In this document: in pieces, positions 8,406 through 16,004 of the stretch | Layout of the letters: each line of letters starts with the position of its first letter | How positions within the stretch are numbered: the first letter of the stretch is position 1 | Origin: Dyella flagellata | GTDB taxonomy: Bacteria > Pseudomonadota > Gammaproteobacteria > Xanthomonadales > Rhodanobacteraceae | Direction: 5' to 3' | Assembly: GCF_030160275.1 (NCBI RefSeq) | Contig: NZ_BSOA01000018.1 | Location: 62,001-126,000 of the forward strand | Length of the DNA: 64,000 nucleotides | Notes under the pieces: generated by a model | Databases searched by the model: none | The model's input: the letters and a program-made list of their open reading frames with translations, nothing else | Told to the model about the DNA's origin: nothing | Position numbers and translations under genes: made by a program

Positions 8406-9506
8406 TCACGAAATGCTCCAGGGAAATTCACGAATGACGTCTGCGATGCCTTCGATGTCCTCACTGCTCAGCTGATGCCAGCTTGGCAGGTTGATGCCAC
8501 GCGAAGCGATGTCTTCGGCAACAGGAAATCTGCGGTGGCCTTGCGCGTACATGGGCATGGTATGCGCCGGATAAAACACGGGCCGAGTTTCGACGCCTGC
8601 AGATTTCAGCTTTTTTCGAAGCTCGTCCCGATCTGTCGAGGCTGGTGTCAGGATCGTAACCATCCAATAGGAGGGTGATTCACCGGCCGTTAGGGCCTGG
8701 AATTGGATCGGTACGTCAATCAGCGCCTCGTGATAGCGTTGCGCAAGCCATTTCTTTTGCCGGAGGATATCGTTCACTCGTTCGAGTTGAGCGGTGCCTA
8801 TGGCAGCGCAAATATTGGTCATCCGGTAGTTATAGCCAATGACGTCGTGCCAGTATTCGCGATCGCCGGCCAGTCCTTGGCCTCGGAAGTGGCGAATCGA
8901 GTGATCCATGGCGGCGGTCTTGCATACCACCATGCCACCTTCGCCCGTAGTGATGGTTTTGTTGCCGAAAAAACTGAACGTGGCGACGTCGCCAAACGTT
9001 CCAACATGCCTTCCATTGTAAAGAGTGCCGATCGCCTCGGCGCAATCCTCGACCAAACGAAGATCATGCCGGCTACACAGTTCTGAAAGTGCGGTCATGT
9101 CACATGCCCCGCCATACAGGTGAACTGCCATCACGGCTTTGGTACGTGGCGTGATGCGGCGTTCGACATCCGCAGGATCGATTTGCCACGTATCCGGGAG
9201 TGAATCGGCAAAAATGGGCGTGGCGCCGACGTAGCGGATTGCATTGACTGAAGCGATGTAGGTAAGTGATGGAACAATGACCTCATCGCCTTCGCCGATC
9301 CCGAGCACCAGTAGCGCCAAATGCAGGGCGACCGTTCCATTGCACACGCTGGCTGCGTGGCCGGCGCCGACGAAATTGGCGAAACCGCTCTCGAAGCGAG
9401 CGATGAATTCGCCCTTGGACGAAATCCAGGTGCTGTTCATGCACTCCAGAACATATTCTGTTTCGTTTCCGGACAGGTCGGGTTGGTAAACCGATATCTG
9501 GTGCAT
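8406..9506 (-). CDS. rfbE: GDP-perosamine synthase (RfbE/Per-type PLP aminotransferase)
   Basis: DegT/DnrJ/EryC1-fold aminotransferase that would convert GDP-4-keto-6-deoxy-D-mannose to GDP-perosamine using PLP and glutamate. The 366 residues run closely parallel to Vibrio cholerae RfbE as I recall it. Shared stretches are YQPDLSGNETEYV, TYIASVNAIRYVGA, AVHLYGGACDM, EDCAEAIGT and RGINLPSWHQL. The Schiff-base lysine is in FSFFGNKTITTGEGG (about residue 182). The start is the ATG at 9504-9506; the frame stays open for another 160 codons upstream, but that sequence belongs to the flippase gene in another frame. It lies downstream of gmd, whose product is its substrate, which supports perosamine over other 4-aminosugars. 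Confidence 0.88.
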   Translation of the reverse strand: MHQISVYQPDLSGNETEYVLECMNSTWISSKGEFIARFESGFANFVGAGHAASVCNGTVALHLALLVLGIGEGDEVIVPSLTYIASVNAIRYVGATPIFADSLPDTWQIDPADVERRITPRTKAVMAVHLYGGACDMTALSELCSRHDLRLVEDCAEAIGTLYNGRHVGTFGDVATFSFFGNKTITTGEGGMVVCKTAAMDHSIRHFRGQGLAGDREYWHDVIGYNYRMTNICAAIGTAQLERVNDILRQKKWLAQRYHEALIDVPIQFQALTAGESPSYWMVTILTPASTDRDELRKKLKSAGVETRPVFYPAHTMPMYAQGHRRFPVAEDIASRGINLPSWHQLSSEDIEGIADVIREFPWSIS

Positions 9507-9523
9507 TGAGGGATTTCCGCGGT

Positions 9524-10873
9524 TCAGTAAGTCTTGGTCAAGGCAGTGCGAATTAGCTTGCGGAGAAGCACAAGCGTTGGAATTAGGCTGACGGTCGCAT
9601 ATGTGATGACGGTTGCCCATGGTAACGGTGCAATACCATAGTTGGCGGCCACTGCCGCCTTCAAACTGATGCAAAGAATGCCAAAAGCTACCGCAAGCAC
9701 TATCTGCAGTCGCATGATGCTGGCGGCATTGAGAAACGTGGCGATCGAGGTTCCCAGTGCTTCGATGACAACCCAGACAGCAAAACCAGCAAGCATCCAT
9801 GGGCTCAAGTTCAGCGCTCGGTGCACCCACAGTCCAACGATTTGTGGGAAACCCACGGCAAAAACCAGGCCGAGGCAGGCGGCTACGGACGTTGCTGCCA
9901 TGGCAGAGCGGCGAAGCGTGCGGAGTACCCAGTCCTTGCTGTGCGCGGCAAGCGCCTGCCGGTAGACCGGCCACAGAGGTACCCACACCAGGCTCAAGCC
10001 GATGGAGATGGCACCAAAAAGGCGCTGCGCGATGGCATATCTTCCGGCGTCCTCGGCACCGCGTAGCAGTGAGATCAAGGGAAGGTCGGCCGAAAAGGCA
10101 AGGGCGGCGGCTAGCTGTAGCACAAAGAACAACAAGCCTTCCCGGCGGATCGTTCGTCCCAGATCGTTTCGTTCGACCGCCTTCTCGGTGCTAATGTCCG
10201 CTATGTCGCGCCGCAACTGGAGTGTATTGGCTATCGCAGTCACCAAGGGAGCGGAGATGGCTGCGGCGGTCAAGACGGGTAAAGAAGCATGCAGTTTGGC
10301 TAGCGTGGTAACCAGGCCAAGGGCAAGAAGCTGTCCCGCCGCCTGCCAGCGAAAGGCGCGGTCACCCCGGCCCAGTCCAAGTTGCACCCGGCTGGCCAGG
10401 TTGAGGGGTACGGCCAGCATGATCGAGGCAAGGACAATGCCCGCTGCCAAGCGGCTTGGCCTACTCATCGATGCGGGCAGTCCAATCAAGCTGTGCCAGG
10501 ATACGAATGGAAAAGCCACGAGCAACAAGCCACTCAGGTACAAGGCGACCCGGGTAAGCGTACGTTGCCCCTGGGCTATGACGGCCTTCACTTCAGCCGG
10601 TTCGTTGCGGCCGTGTGCGGCGGCTACCAAGTTCATCGTGCCGTTGCCCAAGCCGAAATCCAGAAAGCCGGAAAACGTCACCAGGGATACTAGCGTGGCC
10701 CAGGCACCGAATTGCAGCGGCCCCAGCGAATTGAGCACGAACGGAACGGCGACGAACAGGTTCGCTGCGGCGCATCCTTTTGCCACCATCGACCATGCGC
10801 CTGCACGCAGGACCATCAAACCGCGGTGGCTGAAGAAGGTGTTGGGTTTGCTAAACCAGGCGATCAACCGCAT
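9524..10873 (-). CDS. Wzx-type oligosaccharide flippase (MOP superfamily)
   Basis: Polytopic inner-membrane protein of 449 residues with about 12 hydrophobic helices, typical of the polysaccharide transporter branch of the MOP superfamily. Recognisable parts are the N-terminal GAWSMVAKGCAAANLFVAVP, then LDFGLGNGTMNLVA (the GFLDFGLG motif of Wzx proteins), and repeated small and aromatic helices. It would flip a polyprenyl-diphosphate-linked oligosaccharide to the periplasm. It is separated by 3 bp from fcl and 17 bp from rfbE, so it is co-transcribed with the GDP-sugar genes. No Wzy polymerase or O-antigen ligase was recognised nearby, which fits transfer of a short glycan by another enzyme, or a polymerase encoded elsewhere. 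Confidence 0.85.
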   Translation of the reverse strand: MRLIAWFSKPNTFFSHRGLMVLRAGAWSMVAKGCAAANLFVAVPFVLNSLGPLQFGAWATLVSLVTFSGFLDFGLGNGTMNLVAAAHGRNEPAEVKAVIAQGQRTLTRVALYLSGLLLVAFPFVSWHSLIGLPASMSRPSRLAAGIVLASIMLAVPLNLASRVQLGLGRGDRAFRWQAAGQLLALGLVTTLAKLHASLPVLTAAAISAPLVTAIANTLQLRRDIADISTEKAVERNDLGRTIRREGLLFFVLQLAAALAFSADLPLISLLRGAEDAGRYAIAQRLFGAISIGLSLVWVPLWPVYRQALAAHSKDWVLRTLRRSAMAATSVAACLGLVFAVGFPQIVGLWVHRALNLSPWMLAGFAVWVVIEALGTSIATFLNAASIMRLQIVLAVAFGILCISLKAAVAANYGIAPLPWATVITYATVSLIPTLVLLRKLIRTALTKTY

Positions 10874-10876
10874 GGG

Positions 10877-11818
10877 CTAGTGCCGCGAGGCGGCAAATGC
10901 GTTGATTGCCTCCAGCAGGCCCGCTCGAAGCGGTGTGGAGGCATGCCAGCCGATGGTATCCATCACCGAAGTATCGAGGCGCTTGCGCAACGTGCCGTCG
11001 GGTTTGGTCGGGTCGAAGACAATGCGTCCTGTGTAGCCTGTCAGCTCGGCTATGAGTCTCGCCAGCTCTGCAACGCTAAGTTCGTGGCCCGATCCTATAT
11101 TGGCGACTTCCGGCGCATTCGGTCTTTGCATCAGTGTCAGACAGGCATCGGCAAAGTCATCGACGTGCAGGAACTCTCGCAGGGGCTTGCCTGAGCCCCA
11201 CACGGTGACTTCGCTCGCGCCGGCTATCTTCGCTTCGTGGAAGCGTCGAATCAGGGCCGCCGCCACATGGCTGTTTTCCGGGTGGTAGTTATCCCCCGGG
11301 CCATACAAGTTGGTGGGCATGACACTGATTGCCTCGAAGCCATATTGGATGCGGTAGGCCTGACACATCTTGAGTCCTGCGATCTTCGCAATCGCATACG
11401 CCTCGTTGGTGGGTTCCAATGGTCCCGTTAGCAGATAGCTTTCCCTGATCGGTTGGGGGCAGTCGCGCGGATAGATACAGGATGAACCGAGGAATAGCAG
11501 CTTCCGGCACCCGTGGCGCCATGCCGAGTGAATGATGTTGGTCTGGATGGCTAGATTTTGCTGGATGAACTCCGCGGGATAAGTGTTGTTTGCATGGATG
11601 CCACCCACCTTGGCGGCAGCCAGGAACACATACTCGGGGCGTTCACGCATGAAGAAATCAGCGACCGCCGACTGGTCAACGAGATCCAGTTCATCGCGGG
11701 ACCGGGTAAGCAGCTGCGTTGCTCCCATCGCCTGCAGGCGACGCAGGAGCGCCGATCCCACCATGCCGCGATGGCCGGCGATATAAATGCGAGCATCAAG
11801 GTCCATCGACTCACTCAC
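10877..11818 (-). CDS. fcl: GDP-L-fucose synthase
   Basis: Bifunctional 3,5-epimerase/4-reductase of the extended SDR family; it converts GDP-4-keto-6-deoxymannose to GDP-L-fucose with NADPH. It has the Rossmann motif [10 protein letters not shown] near the N-terminus, the family signature [16 protein letters not shown] with the catalytic Ser, and [14 protein letters not shown] with the Tyr-x3-Lys pair at about residue 140. The length of 313 is normal. Its start overlaps the gmd stop by 8 bases. Together with the RfbE-like aminotransferase it makes a branch point: both enzymes use the Gmd product. Confidence 0.95.
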   Translation of the reverse strand: MSESMDLDARIYIAGHRGMVGSALLRRLQAMGATQLLTRSRDELDLVDQSAVADFFMRERPEYVFLAAAKVGGIHANNTYPAEFIQQNLAIQTNIIHSAWRHGCRKLLFLGSSCIYPRDCPQPIRESYLLTGPLEPTNEAYAIAKIAGLKMCQAYRIQYGFEAISVMPTNLYGPGDNYHPENSHVAAALIRRFHEAKIAGASEVTVWGSGKPLREFLHVDDFADACLTLMQRPNAPEVANIGSGHELSVAELARLIAELTGYTGRIVFDPTKPDGTLRKRLDTSVMDTIGWHASTPLRAGLLEAINAFAASRH

Positions 11819-12920
11819 GATTGCGAAGGGTACGGAAGCCGCCAGAATTCACATAGGCGTCACGGCGCGCCTCGGTGAGGTCACTGTGCATCATTTCGGA
11901 TACCAATTCATCGAACGAGGTGCGCGCCGACCAGCCGAGTTTGGCGCGGGCCTTGGACGAATCGCCGAGCAAGGTGTCCACTTCGGCGGGACGGAAATAG
12001 CGAGGGTCGACGGCGACCACGCATTGGCCAGGCCGCATCGCCGATTCATCGGGGGCGGCGACGACGATGCCGCGCTCCTCTACACCATGACCTTGCCAAT
12101 CGAGTCTTATGCCCAATTCGGCGGCCGCCCTGGTGACGAACTCGCGCACCGAATGCTGCACTCCGGTGGCTATGACAAAGTCCTCCGGTTCCGGCTGCTG
12201 CAGCATGAGCCATTGCGCTTCCACATAGTCGCGCGCATGGCCCCAGTCGCGCTTGGCATCCAGATTGCCCAGATAAAGGCATTTATCCAGGCCTTGATGG
12301 ATACGTGCCAGGGCGCGGGTAATCTTGCGCGTAACGAAGGTCTCTCCCCGGAGCGGAGACTCGTGATTGAAAAGAATGCCATTGCACGCATAGAGCCCAT
12401 ACGACTCCCGGTAATTGACAGCGATCCAGTACGCGTACAGCTTGGCCACGCCATAAGGCGAGCGCGGGTGAAACGGGGTGGTTTCCGTTTGCGGGCTTTC
12501 TTTCACCAACCCGTACAGTTCGGACGTCGAAGCCTGGTAGAAGCGGGTCTTGTCGGTCAAGCCGAGAATACGAATGGCCTCAAGCATGCGCAGTGTGCCA
12601 AGCGCATCGGCATTGGCCGTGTACTCGGGCGTTTCGAAAGAGACTTGTACATGGCTTTGCGCACCAAGGTTGTAGATCTCGTCCGGCTGCACATGCTGGA
12701 TGATGCGGATCAAATTGGTAGCGTCCGTCAGGTCACCGTAGTGCAGGTAAAAGCGGCGATCGGGATCGTGCGGATCCTGGTAGAGATGGTCGATACGATC
12801 GGTGTTGAACGAAGAGGCGCGCCGCTTGATGCCATGCACTTCGTAGCCCTTGGCGAGCAGCAACTCGGCCAGATAGGCACCATCCTGGCCGGTCACACCG
12901 GAAATGAGTGCGCGTTTCAT
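11811..12920 (-). CDS. gmd: GDP-mannose 4,6-dehydratase
   Basis: Converts GDP-D-mannose to GDP-4-keto-6-deoxy-D-mannose, the precursor of GDP-fucose and GDP-perosamine. It has the N-terminal nucleotide motif [15 protein letters not shown], followed by the Gmd-specific stretch [18 protein letters not shown]. Also present are [10 protein letters not shown] (catalytic Thr/Ser and Glu) and [13 protein letters not shown] (Tyr-x3-Lys). The length of 369 is standard. It follows the TMTC-like gene by 12 bp and overlaps fcl. The mannose-activating genes manA and manC are not in this window. Confidence 0.97.
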   Translation of the reverse strand: MKRALISGVTGQDGAYLAELLLAKGYEVHGIKRRASSFNTDRIDHLYQDPHDPDRRFYLHYGDLTDATNLIRIIQHVQPDEIYNLGAQSHVQVSFETPEYTANADALGTLRMLEAIRILGLTDKTRFYQASTSELYGLVKESPQTETTPFHPRSPYGVAKLYAYWIAVNYRESYGLYACNGILFNHESPLRGETFVTRKITRALARIHQGLDKCLYLGNLDAKRDWGHARDYVEAQWLMLQQPEPEDFVIATGVQHSVREFVTRAAAELGIRLDWQGHGVEERGIVVAAPDESAMRPGQCVVAVDPRYFRPAEVDTLLGDSSKARAKLGWSARTSFDELVSEMMHSDLTEARRDAYVNSGGFRTLRNRE

Positions 12921-12932
12921 CGATACTTCTCT

Positions 12933-14906
12933 TTATCTTGATGGCAGGTCAAGCTGTCGGCCCAGCTCCTCTAGCGTACCGTCAAGCCTGCCGCCCAGGT
13001 TGAGCAAACGCAAGCGATCCAGCGCATGCAGGGCCTGTTCCCGTTGGCCTTCCGCAGCCAGCATGCGGATCAGGGTGATCTGATAGGCGGGTTCGCTCGG
13101 TGCCGACGCAACCGCATCTTCGATCATTTGCAAACCCAGCGCATGGTCATGCAGTACGCCCCATGCGTAGTCGCTATATGCGGCCTGCAGGCGGGCACTG
13201 GGGTGCCGCAAGGCCATCTGGAAGGCCTGCGTCATGCGGTCCGCCGGCAGCGGGCAAAGATTATCACGCGCGCATTGTACTAGAGCGACCAGTGAGCTCT
13301 CGTCCTGTACGCCAGGAGGCCTGGCCTTTAGCTTGGCGATCAAGCTGTCCCACCATGCATCCTTGATCGGCAGGCCCATGCGCGAGTTCATGAAGATCAG
13401 TGCCTGCTCCGGGAGTATCGACGCATGGGGCAGGGCGGCGGCCCGTTCCAGCGGGGCGTAGGCCAGCTTGGTGAAGGAAGAGGCAGGGTCGTATTGCGAG
13501 TAGATGATGAGGGTGCGGCCCAGTTCGTATTGGGCGCGCGGCGAATCGGGGGCGCGCGTAGCCAGGGTTTCGGCAAGCAGCAATGGATTGCCCCATGAAG
13601 CTGCAGTCATCGCCGTCTCGCCTGCCCATAGCAGCAGCAAGCCACCTAATAGTACGCAACGCGATAGCATCATGGGTTGTCCTGCGCGCGGAACCAGCAA
13701 CGGTACCACCGCCAGCATCAATCCGAAGCTTGCGAAGTAATTGCGGTGCTCGTAAATCAATTCCAGCGGCAGAATGGTGCCGGTGAGCAAATGGCAACCA
13801 AGAAAGAGCCCAATGCCAAGGGCTGCCAGGGGCCGCCGTGGACGTAGCCACGCGGCCAATGCAATCAACGCAATCAGCGTGATGACGCTGGCAAGCGTGG
13901 TCCACGGCGCAAGCAGGCCAGTCGAGATGCGGAAATTGTCGTGGTAGAACGACAGCGCTTGCGGCGTGGGCAGTAAAGTGCCGGCGATGTAGCCGACCAC
14001 AATGCGTGTTTCGCTAAGCAGCCGTGTGCCGAGCGTGAAATCGCGAGTGCCCCACGTCGCGGGGTTCAGTACATGGGGCAGCAGCCATGCAAGCCCGGCG
14101 ATCATCGGCAGTGCCAGAACGAGCACGAACAGGGCGATGATGCGACGGTCCAGCGCCTTGCTGTTGATGATCTTGAAACGGAACAGCGCCCATTCGACGA
14201 GCAGCGCGTACAGTGGCAGCATCACCGCCGTTTCCTTGGCCAGCAGGCCAACAGCAGTGGGGAGCGTGATACTTAGCGCACACAGCCAGAATGCGTGCCG
14301 CCGCCCTCCTTCGGAGAGGGCCATGGAAGGCGAGATCGCCTGGGCCAGCATGCGGTAACGTGCTGTGACATAGCCGATCAGTCCTGCGAGCACGAACAGG
14401 TTCGCCATGCTTTCTTCGCGCTGCACTACGTACAACACAGCCGTGAGGTTGATCGGAAGTAGCATCCAGCATGCTGCGATCAGGGCGGAGATCACGCCCG
14501 TAGGAGCGGCTGCGTCTGCTGCGGTGACCAATTTCCGCGCCAGCACAAACACCAGCAGCCCGTTCAACAGGTGGATGAACAGATTGGTCAACTTCCAGCT
14601 AAAAGGATGGAGTCCGCCGGCGAGGTAATTGAGCGCAAAGCTCAACGATGCCAGCGGCCGCTTGAAGTCGCTGGCGGGCGAGGACAGCGCCGCATTCACC
14701 AGCGAGGCAAGATCCGCATGCGTCGGCTGCACACCTTGGTTGTCCACGATGTTCGGATAATCGTCAAACAGCCAGGTGCCCGACAGTCCCGACCAGTACA
14801 CGGTCGCTGTGGCAACCAAGGCAAGCGCCAGCACCAGCCAAGGCAACCATGGGTTAGCGCGTTCATTCATGTGCATCGGGGCGATCCGGCGAGCGTTGGG
14901 CGACAT
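12933..14906 (-). CDS. TMTC-like GT-C membrane glycosyltransferase with C-terminal repeat region
   Basis: 657-residue polytopic membrane protein. After the first helix comes LFDDYPNIVDNQG, an acidic DD loop as in GT-C transferases. The segment RPLASLSFALNYLAGGLHPF followed by KLTNLFIHLLNGLLVF closely resembles the N-terminal region of eukaryotic TMTC protein O-mannosyltransferases and their bacterial relatives. About ten helices follow, then a soluble alpha-helical tail (about residues 440-657) consistent with TPR-like repeats. Three near-N-terminal Met codons (residues 1, 11, 13) make the start uncertain. It is the first gene after the pilA terminator and 12 bp before gmd. A role in transferring a lipid-linked sugar to a surface protein, perhaps pilin, is inference. 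Alternatives are an O-antigen polymerase or ligase. Confidence 0.72.
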   Translation of the reverse strand: MSPNARRIAPMHMNERANPWLPWLVLALALVATATVYWSGLSGTWLFDDYPNIVDNQGVQPTHADLASLVNAALSSPASDFKRPLASLSFALNYLAGGLHPFSWKLTNLFIHLLNGLLVFVLARKLVTAADAAAPTGVISALIAACWMLLPINLTAVLYVVQREESMANLFVLAGLIGYVTARYRMLAQAISPSMALSEGGRRHAFWLCALSITLPTAVGLLAKETAVMLPLYALLVEWALFRFKIINSKALDRRIIALFVLVLALPMIAGLAWLLPHVLNPATWGTRDFTLGTRLLSETRIVVGYIAGTLLPTPQALSFYHDNFRISTGLLAPWTTLASVITLIALIALAAWLRPRRPLAALGIGLFLGCHLLTGTILPLELIYEHRNYFASFGLMLAVVPLLVPRAGQPMMLSRCVLLGGLLLLWAGETAMTAASWGNPLLLAETLATRAPDSPRAQYELGRTLIIYSQYDPASSFTKLAYAPLERAAALPHASILPEQALIFMNSRMGLPIKDAWWDSLIAKLKARPPGVQDESSLVALVQCARDNLCPLPADRMTQAFQMALRHPSARLQAAYSDYAWGVLHDHALGLQMIEDAVASAPSEPAYQITLIRMLAAEGQREQALHALDRLRLLNLGGRLDGTLEELGRQLDLPSR

Positions 14907-14967
14907 GTTAGCGAAACAACCGGTGCGGCAGGGCGGCGCCGCTCACCTTCGGTACTGCGCTCTGCGC

Positions 14968-15000
14968 AAAAAAAGAAGGGCCGCACGAATGCGGCCCTTC
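14968..15000 (-). terminator. Intrinsic terminator of pilA
   Basis: On the minus strand an 11-bp perfect stem (arms 14990-15000 and 14975-14985) closes a TTCG tetraloop, which is the very stable UUCG loop in RNA. It is followed by seven Ts (14974-14968). It begins 23 bases after the pilA stop. This should strongly separate pilA transcription from the glycan operon downstream. Confidence 0.95.
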
Positions 15001-15023
15001 GAACCATCGAGGTGTGGCAACTA

Positions 15024-15491
15024 TCAGCGGCAGATAGCCGGAAGGTACTTGGCCGCCACGGTGTTCTGGGTGGCGTCGCACTTCCATACGATCGGGCCGC
15101 TGTAACCTGATGCGAGCGCAGTCGTGCCGTTGCTCTCATACGGCACATAGAAGATGAATTTGCCGTCCGCGTCGGCGGCATTGGTACCGGTAACGGTGGC
15201 CTTGATGGCACCGGTCGACTGGACTTCCAGGTCGCTGACATATTTCGATGCGACGCTCGCGGCTGTGGCCGGCAGGCCCGCCGACGCGTTGCTGCCGGGG
15301 ACGGTGCCCTTGGTTTGGAATGTCTCCGAAACCGCGGTGCGCGCCATGTCGATGGCGGAAATCGCTTCGGAAACCTTGGAGCGGATGATGTAGTTCTGGT
15401 AGGCCGGAACGGCGATGGCCGCCAGGATCGCGATGATCGCAACCACGATCATCAGTTCGATCAGGGTAAAGCCTTTTTGCGTGGTCTTCAT
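15024..15491 (-). CDS. pilA: Major type IVa pilin PilA
   Basis: Structural subunit of the type IV pilus. The short basic leader MKTTQKG is cut by PilD before F8. The conserved hydrophobic helix follows ([20 protein letters not shown]), with the essential Glu at mature position 5. The globular domain ends with a 15-residue loop between Cys138 and Cys154 that would form the usual C-terminal disulfide region. At 155 residues it is a normal type IVa pilin. AAGGA lies 8 bases before the ATG. It is monocistronic: a sigma-54 promoter lies about 125 bp upstream and a strong terminator follows. Ser and Thr residues are frequent in the globular domain, so O-glycosylation is possible, but no site can be named. 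Confidence 0.97.
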   Translation of the reverse strand: MKTTQKGFTLIELMIVVAIIAILAAIAVPAYQNYIIRSKVSEAISAIDMARTAVSETFQTKGTVPGSNASAGLPATAASVASKYVSDLEVQSTGAIKATVTGTNAADADGKFIFYVPYESNGTTALASGYSGPIVWKCDATQNTVAAKYLPAICR

Positions 15492-15616
15492 GGATGGTTC
15501 CTTTTACTTTGGTTAGCTAACCGTTGATGCCCCCTGAGCCCCAGTCCCGAAACCCCCTAGGCAGGATCGGCCCCATTCATCATGGTCAGGAACGACCAGG
15601 AAGCTGACTCAGTCGA

Positions 15617-15632
15617 TGCACTATACATGCCA
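15617..15632 (-). promoter_or_regulatory. Sigma-54 (RpoN) promoter of pilA
   Basis: Read on the minus strand the 16 bases are TGGCATGTATAGTGCA. The -24 GG and -12 GC are at exactly the required spacing, with TGGCA and TGCA matching the consensus TGGCAC-N5-TTGCA. Transcription would start near 15605, giving a leader of about 110 bases before pilA. RpoN/PilR control of pilA is established in Pseudomonas and Xanthomonas; that it applies here is inferred. Confidence 0.85.
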
Positions 15633-16004
15633 CTTGGCGAACGCCAAAAGCGCTTGAGATGGTGGCTTCTCGTAGTGTGTTAAGCGTCACGAAAGATGAT
15701 CCGCCCCGAAACCCGGGGCGCCCACTCAAGCGCCTGGGGGCTCATCTGGCCAAGCGGCAGAGGCATTTTTTGCGTCCATCTGTGACATTTTTTGTCAGTT
15801 TTACCGCCCAAGGAGGGCTGCACAAATGTCATTTCCTTTACCGCGCGGTGCGCGAAAGCCTCTTGCCGCATAAAGCTGCGTTAGGGACTATTACGCACTT
15901 GTCCTTGGCCTATGCGCGCGAGCGTATGTCGATTCTGGCGGCAATCGCCACGGCCGACACATCCTATTGGCGCAAAGGCAAGGTCCCTAGATTGAGGAGA
16001 TGGT
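15633..16004. promoter_or_regulatory. pilA upstream region with TGTCA motifs; also the S9 peptidase promoter region
   Basis: No gene is seen. An inverted repeat TGACA-N5-TGTCA lies at 15783-15797 and a further TGTCA at 15827-15831. They sit about 180-225 bp upstream of the predicted pilA transcription start, a plausible distance for enhancer sites of a sigma-54 activator such as PilR. The match to published PilR half-sites (TGTC) is only partial. No promoter for the divergent peptidase gene could be called. Confidence 0.4.

Noticed and set aside
9507-9986. N-terminal extension of the perosamine synthase to 526 residues
   Set aside because: The extra 160 codons overlap the flippase gene in another frame; RfbE homologues begin at the MHQISV start.
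11787-12941. 384-codon plus-strand open frame opposite gmd
   Set aside because: It lies entirely antisense to gmd, has no recognisable features and arises from high-GC codon bias.
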